Counted from the first letter of the stretch, positions 47,884-57,852 are shown. The stretch is 64,000 nt of DNA from Undibacterium sp. KW1 (GCF_009937955.1 NZ_AP018439.1:992001-1056000), one strand, 5' to 3'. The notes: generated by a model not told the origin, from the sequence alone. Numbers and translations are program-made.

Positions 47884-49761
47884 ATGAATCGCTATCCACT
47901 CTGGAAGTACATACTGATTCTGATCGCCTTGCTGTTTGGTGCTTTGTATACTGCGCCAAATTTCTTTGGCGAATCACCTGCAGTGCAAGTCAGTAGCGGT
48001 AAAGCCACCGTCAAAGTCGAATCTGACATGGCTGGCCGTGTAGAAAAAGCGCTGGAACAGGCTGGCCTGAAAAGCAAGGATATCTCCTATGAATATAACG
48101 GTGTGCAAGGCACAGTCCGCGCCCGTTTTGAAGATACGGATACTCAGTTCAAGGCCAAGGCAGCTCTCGAAAAAGCCCTGAACGCTGATCCCGCTGATCC
48201 TACTTATACGCTGGCCTTCAACCTTTTGGCGAATACGCCAAAGTGGTTGCAAAATCTGCATGCACTGCCTATGTTCCTGGGCCTGGATTTGCGTGGCGGC
48301 GTGCATTTCCTCATGCAGGTCGATACCAAGGCTGTCATGAACAAGCGCATGCAAAGCCTGGTCTCCAGCGTGCGTAGCAATTTGCGTGAAAAAGAAGTGC
48401 GCCATGCGGGCTTGAACCGTGAAGGTGACCTGATTAAGGTCAAGTTCCGTGATGCAGAAGAACGTACCAAGGCCAAGAATGTCTTGCTGTCGCAGATGAC
48501 AGATGTCGATTTGCTCGACACCGCCGGTAGTGATGGCGCCGACTTTGGCTTGCAGGTAAGTTTGAAACCCAAAGCACTGAAAGATGTAGTCTCGGAAGGT
48601 ATCAAACAAAATATTACCGCCTTGTCCAAGCGCGTCAATGAACTCGGTGTTGCTGAACCTATCATTCAGCAACAGGGGGCTGACCGTATTGTTGTCCAAT
48701 TACCGGGCGTACAGGACGTCGCGCGCGCCAAGGATATTATCAACCGCCTCGCAACATTGGAAGTCCGTTTGCTGGATGAAAGTGTCATCGGCTCAGTTGA
48801 TGCCAATACCGCCGTTCCTTATGGCTCAGAAAAATTCATCTCCAACCGTGGCGAGTACCTGATACTCACCAAAGACCCTGTCATTACTGGTGACGACATT
48901 ACCAATGCCACCTCCACTTTTGACCAGCACCAGCAGCCTGCTGTCAGCGTTGATTTGAATGGTGACGGCGGCAAACGCATGGGCAATGCGACCAGCTCAC
49001 GCATAGGCAAGCGCATGGCGATCGTCCTGTTTGAAAAGGGCAAGGGCGAAGTGTTGATTGCACCAACCATCAATGATGAATTGCGCAATCGCTTCATCAT
49101 CACAGGCATGGGCACATCGTCCGCTGCTGGTGACCTGGCTCTGTTGTTGCGCGCGGGTTCTCTGGCTGCACCGATGGAAATCATAGAAGAGCGCACGATA
49201 GGCCCACAACTGGGCGTGGAAAACATCAAACAGGGCCGCAATTCGACACTGTATGGTTTTATTGCGATCTCTGTTTTCATGATTGCTTACTACCTGATGT
49301 TTGGCTTCTTCAGCGTGCTGGCACTGTCTTTCAACGTACTCTTGCTCGTGGCGATTTTGTCACTGATGCAGGCAACGCTGACCTTGCCGGGTATTGCGGC
49401 GATTGCATTGGCGCTGGGTATGGCGATTGACGCCAACGTGCTGATCAATGAACGCATACGCGAAGAACTGCGCGCAGGCAAGACACCGCAAAAAGCCATA
49501 GAAGAAGGTTTTGACCACGCGTGGGCCACGATTCTTGATTCCAACGTGACTACCCTCATCGTTGGTCTGGCCCTGCTGGTATTTGGTTCTGGTGCGATTC
49601 GCGGTTTTGCTGTGGTTCACTGTCTGGGTATTCTGACTTCGATATTCTCGTCCGTATTCGTCTCACGCGGCGTTGTGAACTTCTGGTACGGAAGAAAGAA
49701 AAAACTGGCGTCCATTTCTATTGGAACGATCTGGAAACCAACAGACAACGCTGGCAAGTAA
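47884..49761 (+). CDS. secD: Protein translocase subunit SecD
   Basis: A 625-residue RND-superfamily membrane protein. SecDF uses the proton motive force to pull preproteins through the SecYEG channel from the periplasmic side. MNRYPLWKYILILIALLFGALYTAPNFFG gives the first helix. LGLDLRGGVHFLMQVD marks the start of the large periplasmic domain. The C-terminal five-helix block includes LGMAIDANVLINERIREELRAGK with the conserved Asp-Asn-Glu. It is followed after 33 bases by secF. Confidence 0.98.
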   Translation: MNRYPLWKYILILIALLFGALYTAPNFFGESPAVQVSSGKATVKVESDMAGRVEKALEQAGLKSKDISYEYNGVQGTVRARFEDTDTQFKAKAALEKALNADPADPTYTLAFNLLANTPKWLQNLHALPMFLGLDLRGGVHFLMQVDTKAVMNKRMQSLVSSVRSNLREKEVRHAGLNREGDLIKVKFRDAEERTKAKNVLLSQMTDVDLLDTAGSDGADFGLQVSLKPKALKDVVSEGIKQNITALSKRVNELGVAEPIIQQQGADRIVVQLPGVQDVARAKDIINRLATLEVRLLDESVIGSVDANTAVPYGSEKFISNRGEYLILTKDPVITGDDITNATSTFDQHQQPAVSVDLNGDGGKRMGNATSSRIGKRMAIVLFEKGKGEVLIAPTINDELRNRFIITGMGTSSAAGDLALLLRAGSLAAPMEIIEERTIGPQLGVENIKQGRNSTLYGFIAISVFMIAYYLMFGFFSVLALSFNVLLLVAILSLMQATLTLPGIAAIALALGMAIDANVLINERIREELRAGKTPQKAIEEGFDHAWATILDSNVTTLIVGLALLVFGSGAIRGFAVVHCLGILTSIFSSVFVSRGVVNFWYGRKKKLASISIGTIWKPTDNAGK

Positions 49762-49794
49762 GCAGCCAGACTATCAAGAACACAGGAATTCATC

Positions 49795-50817
49795 ATGGAA
49801 TTATTCCGTATTAAAAAAGACATTCCTTTCATGCGCCATGCGCTGATATTCAATGTCATCTCTGCACTGACCTTTGTCGCAGCCGTGTTTTTCCTGCTGC
49901 ACAAGGGCCTGCTATTCTCGGTTGAGTTTACCGGTGGTACGGTCATGGAAGTGACCTACCCCAAGGCTGCCAATGTCGATGCCATACGCCACAAGGTAGA
50001 AGAGCTGGGTTTTAAGGATTCACCAGTACAAACCTTTGGTAAGGCGCAAGACGTGGTGATACGTTTGCCAGAAACAAAAAAAGATGCCAAGGTCAGTGTT
50101 GCTGATACCGTGTTTGAGGCACTTTGCAAAATTGAAAATGGCAACCTCAGTAAAGTTCCAGCCAGTGCAGCGAATGGTGCGACCACAGAAAAACTCGCTT
50201 GTCAGGACGCTGCCAAAACCGAATTGGTCAAGCTGCAAAGGGTAGAGCTCGTTGGTGCCCAGGTCGGTGATGAGCTGGCACATGATGGTTTGATGGCATT
50301 GTTGTTCGTGATACTGGGCGTCATGCTATATCTGGCAATACGCTTTGAATGGAAGTTTGCGGTGGCTGCAATTGTCGCCAACTTGCATGACGTTATTATC
50401 ATCCTGGGTTTCTTTGCCTTCTTTGAATGGGAGTTCAACTTGTCGGTACTGGCAGCAGTACTGGCGGTGCTGGGTTACTCGGTGAATGAGTCTGTGGTTA
50501 TTTTTGACCGTATCCGTGAAAATTTCCGCAAGCAGCGCAAGATGTCTGTGACCGAGGTGATCGACAACGCGATTACCAGCACGATCTCACGCACCATCAT
50601 CACTCACGGTTGTACCCAGATGATGGTGTTGTCGATGTTGCTGATCGGTGGTCCGACTTTACATTATTTTGCAGTTGCTCTGACGATAGGTATTTGCTTT
50701 GGTATTTACTCTTCCGTATTCGTGGCAGCAGCGATTGCGATGTGGCTGGGTGTCAAGCGTGAAGACCTGATCAAGCCAGTCAAGGAGAAAGATGATACGG
50801 ATGGAGCAGTGGTTTAA
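49795..50817 (+). CDS. secF: Protein translocase subunit SecF
   Basis: A 340-residue partner of SecD with six helices. LLFSVEFTGGTVMEV opens the periplasmic part. LGYSVNESVVIFDRIRENFRK and ISRTIITHGCTQMMVL are the SecF membrane signatures. It is slightly longer than E. coli SecF because of an insert of about 30 residues near KIENGNLSKVPASAANG. It closes the operon, with a terminator about 60 bases after its stop. Confidence 0.98.
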   Translation: MELFRIKKDIPFMRHALIFNVISALTFVAAVFFLLHKGLLFSVEFTGGTVMEVTYPKAANVDAIRHKVEELGFKDSPVQTFGKAQDVVIRLPETKKDAKVSVADTVFEALCKIENGNLSKVPASAANGATTEKLACQDAAKTELVKLQRVELVGAQVGDELAHDGLMALLFVILGVMLYLAIRFEWKFAVAAIVANLHDVIIILGFFAFFEWEFNLSVLAAVLAVLGYSVNESVVIFDRIRENFRKQRKMSVTEVIDNAITSTISRTIITHGCTQMMVLSMLLIGGPTLHYFAVALTIGICFGIYSSVFVAAAIAMWLGVKREDLIKPVKEKDDTDGAVV

Positions 50818-50877
50818 GCGGCGTGTTTAAAATCAAGTAACTCTGTCTCTTCCATGTAACGGAAGGTATCTAAAATG

Positions 50878-50905
50878 AAAGCCAGCCTGTGTGCTGGCTT
50901 TTTCT
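50878..50905 (+). terminator. Rho-independent terminator after secF
   Basis: AAAGCCAGC at 50878-50886 pairs with GCTGGCTTT at 50893-50901 over a six-base loop, then T residues. Confidence 0.92.
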
Positions 50906-51047
50906 TTGTTAGCATTTCGGTTCTGAACTTTTTAAGGTCGATTTGTGTCTGAGGAGAAATTGCAAATTGACGTAAGAAGTCAACACTTCGTAAAGAAACG
51001 CGTGGAAAAGCTTATTGCTTGCGATTCCTGCACTGGATAAAAATAAT

Positions 51048-52370
51048 ATGAGCAAATTCAAAACCCTGATCATCGTCGCAGCTCTGGCAGCCGCCTCGGG
51101 CGCGGCTTACACTTATTACAAGTCATCTGACAAAGCTGCAGGTGAGGGGGCTACGGCAAAGGCAGGTGGTAGTGGCCCTGCCGGCGCCGGTGCCGCGCAA
51201 AACCGTCCAGTCACTGTCTCCACCATCATTGCACAAAAGCGTGACTATGATGTCAGGATTACTGCCAATGGCGTGGTCACCGCATTGAACACTGTTGATA
51301 TCCGCCCGCAAGTCAGCAGCACTATCGCCAAGGTACATATCAAGGAAGGGCAGTTCGTCAAAGCCGGTGATGTCTTGTTCACTCTGGATAGCCGTGTCGA
51401 TGAAGTCAACCTGGCAAAAGCCCAGGCGCAACTCGACAAAGACCTGGCGTCGCTGGCTGACTATCAGCGCCAACTCGCGCGCAACAAGGATCTGGTCAGC
51501 AAGAAATTTGTTGCCCAAAGTGTTGCCGACACCAGCCAGACCCAGGTCGATGCCCAACAAGCCGTGATTGCTTCTGACAAGGCTGCAGTGAATGCCGCCC
51601 GCGTTGCGCTCAGCTATAACCGCATAGTGGCACCTTCGGCTGGCCGGACTGGCATCATCAGCGTGTTCCCCGGTTCCCTGGTGCAACCTGCGACTGCAAC
51701 ACCGCTGGTCAGCATTACCCAGATGGACCCGGTGGCGATTGCTTTCCCGCTGCCACAACGCAATCTGCCAGATGCGCTTGAAAGCCTGAGGCGCAGCGAC
51801 AGTTATGTCATGGCCAATTTGCCGGACACGACGGTCAAATTCAAGGGTAAATTACAGTTCGTCGATAATGCCGTGGATGCCGCATCCGGCACGATCAAGG
51901 TCAAGGCAGTGTTTGACAACAAGGAACTGAAACTCTGGCCTGGTGCCTATGCCAATCTCGAGCTCAGCGTACAGACTCTCAAAGATGTCGTCGTGGTGCC
52001 GCAGGATGCTGTCATCGTAGGCCCCCGTGGCAGTTCCGTCTATATCGTTGATGCCGAAGGTAAGGCCATCATGAAGCCTGTGGTCGTGACCAACAGTTTC
52101 GGTAATGATGCTGTTGTTACTGGCCTAGAGGCCGGTTCCAAAGTCGTATTGGATGGCAAACAAAACCTGCGTCCCGGCGCCAGCGTCAAGGAACGTAATG
52201 GCGATAGCAAAGAAGGCAAGGGTGACAAAGCAGACAAGGGTGCCAAGGGTGCAGGCAAGGCTGAGTCTTCTGCCAGTGCTTCCGTTAGTGCTTCTTCCAG
52301 CGCTTCATCTGCAACGGCTGCGCCTGCTGCATCCACAGCACCAGCAGCCTCAGCCGCGAGCGCATCATGA
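51048..52370 (+). CDS. RND efflux periplasmic adaptor subunit (membrane fusion protein)
   Basis: A 440-residue adaptor from the ATG at 51048. An N-terminal hydrophobic anchor (TLIIVAALAAASGAAYTYY) is followed by the lipoyl and hairpin domains (VDIRPQVSSTIAKVHIKEGQ, then a coiled coil with QAQLDKDLASLADYQRQLAR). Beta-barrel and membrane-proximal domains come next, the last holding VVVPQDAVIVGPRGSSVYIV. The final 70 residues are low complexity, first Lys/Gly/Asp-rich, then Ala/Ser-rich, which is unusual. It joins the inner-membrane pump to a TolC-like channel not encoded here. It overlaps the pump gene by four bases. Confidence 0.93.
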   Translation: MSKFKTLIIVAALAAASGAAYTYYKSSDKAAGEGATAKAGGSGPAGAGAAQNRPVTVSTIIAQKRDYDVRITANGVVTALNTVDIRPQVSSTIAKVHIKEGQFVKAGDVLFTLDSRVDEVNLAKAQAQLDKDLASLADYQRQLARNKDLVSKKFVAQSVADTSQTQVDAQQAVIASDKAAVNAARVALSYNRIVAPSAGRTGIISVFPGSLVQPATATPLVSITQMDPVAIAFPLPQRNLPDALESLRRSDSYVMANLPDTTVKFKGKLQFVDNAVDAASGTIKVKAVFDNKELKLWPGAYANLELSVQTLKDVVVVPQDAVIVGPRGSSVYIVDAEGKAIMKPVVVTNSFGNDAVVTGLEAGSKVVLDGKQNLRPGASVKERNGDSKEGKGDKADKGAKGAGKAESSASASVSASSSASSATAAPAASTAPAASAASAS

Positions 52371-55300
52371 ATTTGTCTGAATTATTCATACGCCGTCCGG
52401 TCATGACGGTATTGCTGAACCTGTCCATCGTCGTGGCAGGTGTCCTGGCTTACCGTTACATCCCTATCGCAGCTTTACCGAGTTATAACACGCCGGTCAT
52501 CAGCGTGAATGCCAATCTGCCTGGTGCCAGTCCTGAGACCATGGCAACCTCAGTGGCTTTGCCGCTGGAAAAGCAGTTTGCTACCATACCCGGCCTGTCC
52601 ATCATCAGTTCCAGTAATACTCTCGGCTCTACCTCGCTGACACTGGAATTTGACCAGAACCGTAATGTTGATGCAGCCGCTGTGGATGTGCAGGCGGCAT
52701 TGCTGCGTGCGCAGCGCTCTTTGCCAGTCGATATGACATCACCACCATCGTATCGCAAGGTCAATCCTGCTGATGCACCTGTGTTGTTCATTGCCCTGAC
52801 ATCGCCATCGCTGAGTCTTGCTGAACTGACCAGCTATGCCGAGCATTTGATCTCGCCCAGTTTATCGACGCTCGAAGGTGTGGCCCAGGTAAATATTTTT
52901 GGTATCAAGCGTTATGCCGTGCGCATACGCGTCATGCCAGATGCCTTGCAGGCACGCAACCTGACGCTGGATGAATTGTCAGCGTCCATCCGTACCTCGA
53001 ATGCAAACACGCCAGTCGGTACGCTGGATGGCGACAAGCAGACATTGACGCTGCTGGCCAACAAGCAAATGCAAAGCGCCGCAGAATTTGCCAATCTCGT
53101 GGTCAGCAACAAAGGTGGACAAGTCGTGCGCCTGCGTGAAGTTGCCACGGTTGAAGACAGCTACGAGCAAGTCAAAACCAACGCCAATTTTAATGGCGAA
53201 AGTTCGATTACCCTGGCAATACAAAGGCAGACTGATGCCAACACCGTCAAGGTGGTCGATTCCATCAAGGCGGCCTTGCCTGGCTTCAAAGCGCAATTGC
53301 CAGCTTCCGTCAAAATGAATCTGGTGAATGACAGGTCCATCTCCATTCGTGATGCTTTGCATGACGTGAACCTGACCTTATTGCTGACGATATTCCTGGT
53401 GGTGATAGTCATTTTCCTGTTCTTGCGCCGCATGGTCGCAACCATCATTCCGACGCTGTCCTTGCCTGTGTCGCTGGTTGGTTCTATTGCTCTTTTATGG
53501 GGCTTTGGCTATACGCTGGATAATGTCTCGCTGCTGGGGCTGACACTGGCTGTGGGCCTGGTGGTCGATGATGCCATCGTCATGCTGGAAAATATCATGC
53601 GCCACGTTGAGAATGGCGAACCACCTTTCAAGGCCGCATTGCAGGGTTCGCGTGAAGTGGGCTTCACCATCATTTCGATTTCGACTTCGCTGGTGGCGGT
53701 ATTCATTCCCATCTTCTTCATGCCTGGCGTCATTGGTCAGCTATTCCATGAGTTTGCCGTCATCGTCAGTCTGGCCATCGTCGCCTCAGCATTCGTTTCT
53801 TTGACACTGGTGCCCATGCTGGCCAGCCGTTTTCTGAAAAGTGAGCATGAGCTGAAAGAACCGCCAAAGGCAGTGGCTGCGATGTTGCATGTATTTGAAA
53901 GCAGTTTCGATGCGTCCTTGCGTGCTTATACCCGTGGTTTGGACCTGGCATTGCGCCACCGCAAAATGGTGCTGCTGATCGCTCTGGCAACCTTTGCTGC
54001 CACGGCCTATCTGTTCAATGTCATCCCCAAGGGTTTCTTCCCCCAAGAAGATATAGGCCAGATCAATGTTTCGACCGAGGCGGCAGAAGAAACTTCTTTC
54101 CCAGCCATGGTCAGCTTGCAGGACAGGGTCGCCAAGATCATACGCGATGATCCTAATGTGGCTACTGCAACTTCTTTCAATGGTGGCAGTGGTTCGCAAA
54201 ATACAGGTCGCATGTTCGTCAACCTGAAGCCACGTGGTGAACGCAAGCCGATGAAGGATGTTGTTGATGGTTTGCGCAAGAAACTCAATGAAGTTCCTGG
54301 TATTGCTGTTTTCCTGCGCCCTACCCAAAACTTGCAATTGGGTGGCCGCCCCAGCAAGAGCCAGTACCAATACATCCTGCAAAGTGTGGAAGCTGGTTCA
54401 CTCAGCGACTGGGCCATCAAGCTGCAAGAAAAACTGCGTACTGACCCCGGTTTCAAGGATGTCACCACAGACTCGCAATTGAAGGGTTTGCAGGCCAGTA
54501 TCAATATTGACCGTGACCGCGCGAATGCATTGGGCGTGTCCATGGACAGCATACGTTCAGCTCTGTACAGCGCCTTTGGCGAACGTCAGATATCGACGAT
54601 GTACACCAATGTTGATAGCTATCAGGTCATCATGGAAGTGGCGCCAGATGCGAAGAAAGATGAAAGCGCCATCAATGGCATTTATGTACGCGGTAATACC
54701 GGTACTTTGGTACCGCTCTCCAGTATTGCTACCGTCAAACGCACGGTAGGGCCGACCGCCATCAATCACGTAGGGCAATTGCAGGCGGTGACGGTATCTT
54801 TCAACCTGGCACCCGGCACAGCCCTGGGCGAGGCGACTAACCGCATAGAAAAATACCGCGATGAAATCAAATTGCCTTCTTCCATTATCACTACTTACGG
54901 TGGTGATGCAGCGGTGTTCAAGGATTCTCAATCTGGCCAGGTGATCCTCATCGTTGCCGCCTTGCTGGTGATCTATGTCTTGCTTGGTGTATTGTACGAA
55001 AGTTATATACACCCTATCACCATCCTCGCTGGCTTGCCTTCTGCCGCTGTCGGTGCTTTGCTGACCCTGCAGATGTTTGGCGAAGACCTGACCCTGATTG
55101 CCACCATCGGTATTTTGCTATTGATCGGTATCGTCAAAAAGAATGCGATCATGATGATTGACTTTGCGCTCGATGCGCAAAGGCATCACAATATGACGCC
55201 GCCAGAAGCAATACGTGAAGCCTGCATACAGCGTTTCCGTCCCATCATGATGACCACACTCGCTGCGCTGGTCGGGGCTTTGCCGATTGCCTTGGGCTTG

Positions 55301-55462
55301 GGTGCCGGTGCTGAATTGCGCCAGCCTCTCGGGCTTGCAGTGGTGGGTGGTTTGATTTTTTCACAGGCAATTACCCTGTTCATTACACCCGTGATTTATC
55401 TGGCGCTGGACCGTTTCAGTGGTAGCGGGCCTATCGTTGGTGATGCCTTGCCGGTGAAATGA
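52367..55462 (+). CDS. RND multidrug efflux permease (HAE1/MdtB-AcrB type)
   Basis: A 1031-residue, 12-helix proton antiporter. MNLSELFIRRPVMTVLLNLSIVV starts helix 1, and the large periplasmic loops begin with YIPIAALPSYNTPVISV. Helix 4 has VGLVVDDAIVMLENI with the proton-relay Asp pair. GDAAVFKDSQSGQVIL and GILLLIGIVKKNAIMMIDFAL mark the second half. Sequence character is nearer to MdtB/MuxB-type pumps than to AcrB. The ATGA overlap with the adaptor gene shows co-translation. There is no regulator upstream; a marR gene is convergent at the 3' side. Confidence 0.95.
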   Translation: MNLSELFIRRPVMTVLLNLSIVVAGVLAYRYIPIAALPSYNTPVISVNANLPGASPETMATSVALPLEKQFATIPGLSIISSSNTLGSTSLTLEFDQNRNVDAAAVDVQAALLRAQRSLPVDMTSPPSYRKVNPADAPVLFIALTSPSLSLAELTSYAEHLISPSLSTLEGVAQVNIFGIKRYAVRIRVMPDALQARNLTLDELSASIRTSNANTPVGTLDGDKQTLTLLANKQMQSAAEFANLVVSNKGGQVVRLREVATVEDSYEQVKTNANFNGESSITLAIQRQTDANTVKVVDSIKAALPGFKAQLPASVKMNLVNDRSISIRDALHDVNLTLLLTIFLVVIVIFLFLRRMVATIIPTLSLPVSLVGSIALLWGFGYTLDNVSLLGLTLAVGLVVDDAIVMLENIMRHVENGEPPFKAALQGSREVGFTIISISTSLVAVFIPIFFMPGVIGQLFHEFAVIVSLAIVASAFVSLTLVPMLASRFLKSEHELKEPPKAVAAMLHVFESSFDASLRAYTRGLDLALRHRKMVLLIALATFAATAYLFNVIPKGFFPQEDIGQINVSTEAAEETSFPAMVSLQDRVAKIIRDDPNVATATSFNGGSGSQNTGRMFVNLKPRGERKPMKDVVDGLRKKLNEVPGIAVFLRPTQNLQLGGRPSKSQYQYILQSVEAGSLSDWAIKLQEKLRTDPGFKDVTTDSQLKGLQASINIDRDRANALGVSMDSIRSALYSAFGERQISTMYTNVDSYQVIMEVAPDAKKDESAINGIYVRGNTGTLVPLSSIATVKRTVGPTAINHVGQLQAVTVSFNLAPGTALGEATNRIEKYRDEIKLPSSIITTYGGDAAVFKDSQSGQVILIVAALLVIYVLLGVLYESYIHPITILAGLPSAAVGALLTLQMFGEDLTLIATIGILLLIGIVKKNAIMMIDFALDAQRHHNMTPPEAIREACIQRFRPIMMTTLAALVGALPIALGLGAGAELRQPLGLAVVGGLIFSQAITLFITPVIYLALDRFSGSGPIVGDALPVK

Positions 55463-55535
55463 TTGCTGGATTCTGTCCGCAGGCAATCAGCTTGCGGATA
55501 GACAGAGATATTTGAACTGCATTCCTGGCGATTGC

Positions 55536-55973
55536 TTAATTGCAATCGTCTTCCTGCAAATGCTGCCTTAGCTTGAGCAAGCTGCTTTCCAGATTCAGGT
55601 AGTCATCTTCGGTATAAGTTTTGAAGCGCTGCTTGCCGGATTGTACGACCTGGGGGAAGATATCATCAAAGGTGGCTTCACCTACAGGTGTCAGTTTGAT
55701 GAATAACTGGCGGCGGTCATCATTGCCGCGCTCACGTTGCACCAGGCCTTTTTGTTCCAGTCTGTCGAGCACGCCCGTCAGTGTACCTTTGGTGATCAGG
55801 GTTTTTTCGCCGAGTTCTTTGCAGGTCATGCCTGGCGTATTGCCCAGGGTAGCGATGATATCGAATTGTGAATGCGTAAAACCAAGCTTGCGCACATTCC
55901 TGGCAGAAGCCTGTTCAAATAATTGCATGCACTCCGACAGTAATCGTATGCTGCGCAGGTAACGTTCGCCCAT
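55536..55973 (-). CDS. MarR family transcriptional regulator
   Basis: A 145-residue winged-helix regulator. FTHSQFDIIATLGNTPGMTCKELGEKTLITKGTLTGVLDRLEQKGLVQRERGNDDRRQLFIKLT, read in sections, is the classical MarR recognition helix and wing. It is the last gene of a minus-strand group with two yceI genes and a cytochrome b561. A palindrome of MarR type lies in front of that group, so autoregulation of the whole unit is plausible. It is convergent with the RND genes and could also control them. Confidence 0.93.
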   Translation of the reverse strand: MGERYLRSIRLLSECMQLFEQASARNVRKLGFTHSQFDIIATLGNTPGMTCKELGEKTLITKGTLTGVLDRLEQKGLVQRERGNDDRRQLFIKLTPVGEATFDDIFPQVVQSGKQRFKTYTEDDYLNLESSLLKLRQHLQEDDCN

Positions 55974-55992
55974 AAATAGTTTGTGAGGATTA

Positions 55993-56021
55993 TGGTGTGA
56001 TGCGCCGAACGCATCACACCA
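55993..56021 (-). other. Perfect 12-bp hairpin between yceI and marR
   Basis: TGGTGTGATGCG at 55993-56004 pairs with CGCATCACACCA at 56010-56021 around a five-base loop. There is no T tract on either strand. It ends about 20 bases before the marR start, so it may stabilise mRNA, limit readthrough or bind a regulator. Confidence 0.6.
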
Positions 56022-56043
56022 GGGACTGCAACTAATTCAATAA

Positions 56044-56610
56044 TTAATCAGCCTTGATTGCTTCAACCTGGATAGCCAGTTTTACTTCTGGTGCAAAGCG
56101 TGGTGTACCGTAGCTCAGGCCAAAATCAGTACGTTTGAATTCTGCAGATGCATCTGCACCGCAAGCTTCTTTCTTGAACATGGGATGCTGGATACATTTG
56201 AATTTATTGATCGTCAGTGTGACTGGTTTGGTCACGCCCAGCAAAGTCAATTCACCGATAACAGCAACTGGTGTGTCGCCATCAAATTTGATGGATGTAC
56301 CTTTGTAAGTCGCAGTAGGAAATTGCGCAACATTGAACATGTCTTTACCTTTTGCATGTTCATTCATTTTTTCATGGCCAAAATCGAGAGAGTTGGCATC
56401 AATAGTGATATCGACAGTGCCGGTTTTTGCAGCGCGGTCCAGTACGATCTTGCCGCTGGTTTTTGTAAACTTGCCGCGCCATACAGAAATGCCCATGTGG
56501 TCAGCTTCGAAGCTAGGGTAAGTATGGTTAGGTTCGATGTTGTAAGTCTGGGCAAATGCAGGTGCAGTGCTGATCAACATTGCGGCGGCGATAAGTTTAG
56601 CGATTTTCAT
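56044..56610 (-). CDS. YceI family periplasmic protein (copy 1)
   Basis: A 188-residue lipocalin-like protein with a signal peptide ending PAFA. The mature part starts [20 protein letters not shown], the usual YceI opening. It continues with the beta-barrel blocks [23 protein letters not shown] and [21 protein letters not shown]. YceI proteins bind polyisoprenoids such as ubiquinone in the periplasm. It shares the operon with a second yceI, which is clearly diverged, and with a b-type cytochrome that reacts with quinol. Confidence 0.94.
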   Translation of the reverse strand: MKIAKLIAAAMLISTAPAFAQTYNIEPNHTYPSFEADHMGISVWRGKFTKTSGKIVLDRAAKTGTVDITIDANSLDFGHEKMNEHAKGKDMFNVAQFPTATYKGTSIKFDGDTPVAVIGELTLLGVTKPVTLTINKFKCIQHPMFKKEACGADASAEFKRTDFGLSYGTPRFAPEVKLAIQVEAIKAD

Positions 56611-56668
56611 AGATGACTCCTGAGTGGCGAAAATTTGTTAGCTTAAAAAGGTTTTGGGGTACTTGGTA

Positions 56669-57235
56669 TTACGGGTTTGTTACTACGTGAAACTTGATCT
56701 GTACTTCATCGGCAACCATGCCGGTGTCTTTCCATTCACCTTCACCGATATTGAAGGTGAGGCGTTTGATAGGTAGGCTGCCGTCAAACACCTGGCTGTT
56801 GCCTTCTTTCTTGACGCTTAAAGGGAAGCTGACATCCACGGTTTTACCCTTGATGCTGAGCTTGCCCGTGACATCAAGCTTGCCTGCCGCACCTGCCTTC
56901 ATGGATGTAGATACAAAGCTGGCCTTAGGGAAGGCGGCAGCGTTGAACCATTCCTTCTTCAGGACTTCTTTATTGTATTCAGCGTCACCAAGGTCAAAGC
57001 TGGCAACCTCAATATCTACTGTTGCTTTGGATGTTTCAGGTTTTGCGCTGTCGTAATCAATGTTGGCCGCAATTTTTTTGAATTTGGCATCAACGGGTAC
57101 ATTCATTTGCTTGAACACAATGTTGACCGTGCTTTTTGCCGCATCCACCTTCAGGGCGGCGGCAATGGCCGGGCTGGCGATCAGCAAGGCGACAGCAGCA
57201 GAAATAGCGATTTTTTTCGTGGAATAGGTGGACAT
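56669..57235 (-). CDS. YceI family periplasmic protein (copy 2)
   Basis: A 188-residue YceI protein with a signal peptide ending IAAA. Barrel segments include STVNIVFKQMNVPVDAKF, EVLKKEWFNAAAFPKASFVST and KLSIKGKTVDVSFPLSV. It differs strongly from copy 1 and belongs to another YceI subgroup. It is second in the group after cytochrome b561, a pairing seen in many proteobacteria. An isoprenoid-quinone-linked role is inferred from the family and from that neighbour. Confidence 0.92.
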   Translation of the reverse strand: MSTYSTKKIAISAAVALLIASPAIAAALKVDAAKSTVNIVFKQMNVPVDAKFKKIAANIDYDSAKPETSKATVDIEVASFDLGDAEYNKEVLKKEWFNAAAFPKASFVSTSMKAGAAGKLDVTGKLSIKGKTVDVSFPLSVKKEGNSQVFDGSLPIKRLTFNIGEGEWKDTGMVADEVQIKFHVVTNP

Positions 57236-57290
57236 ACTTGTACCTGCTTAAAAATAAGAAGAATTAACTAAATGGATTAGCCTGGAAAAA

Positions 57291-57827
57291 TTAAAAACGG
57301 GGACGCATGCGATTCAAGAGCCCGTCTTTATCGTAGAAATGGTGCTTGAGCGCCGCCGCGACATGCAGTAAGACCAGAACGAACATGACATTATTTAAAA
57401 TTTCATGCAATTCTTTTAAAGTCCCCTTGATTTCCGGGTTGGGAGCTATTAATACTGGTAATTCGAATAATCCCAGATAGACTACCGGATAGCCCGCTGC
57501 CAGGGTGTAAAAATAACCAGACAAGGGCACAGCGAACATCAGTACATACAGCAGGATATGAGTCGCATTCGCCAGCTGGGTCTGGACTTTGCCCATATTC
57601 TCAGGGTAAGGCGGTGCCTTGCTCATGAGCCGGGAGATGAGACGTATGGCAACAAAAGCAAGTACCGTTACGCCCAGCCATTTATGGTAGGAGAAATATT
57701 GCAACTTGGTCGGGCTGATCCTCATATCAACCATGATATTGCCGAGGATAAAGGCAATGATGATAAGTATGGCAATCAGCCAGTGCAGCGCTATGCTGAA
57801 ATTGGAATATCTTTGAGTGGCTGCCAT
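57291..57827 (-). CDS. cybB: Cytochrome b561 (CybB-like superoxide:quinone oxidoreductase)
   Basis: A 178-residue four-helix b-type cytochrome of the inner membrane. The opening RYSNFSIALHWLIAILIII carries the first heme histidine. Further histidines lie in YHKWLGVTVLAFVAIRL, ATHILLYVLMFAVPLSG and VLVLLHVAAALKHHF, which give the two heme ligand pairs. CybB passes electrons between superoxide and ubiquinone. AGAGGAGC lies before the ATG. It is the first gene of the marR-containing operon, with the palindromic operator candidate 26 bases upstream. Confidence 0.92.
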   Translation of the reverse strand: MAATQRYSNFSIALHWLIAILIIIAFILGNIMVDMRISPTKLQYFSYHKWLGVTVLAFVAIRLISRLMSKAPPYPENMGKVQTQLANATHILLYVLMFAVPLSGYFYTLAAGYPVVYLGLFELPVLIAPNPEIKGTLKELHEILNNVMFVLVLLHVAAALKHHFYDKDGLLNRMRPRF

Positions 57828-57852
57828 GCTTGCTCCTCTGATGAAAGAGATA

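Noticed and set aside
50970..50990. TTGAC-N7-GTCAA palindrome upstream of the RND adaptor as an operator
   Set aside because: The arms are only five bases and no matching regulator lies nearby, so it is not distinguishable from chance.
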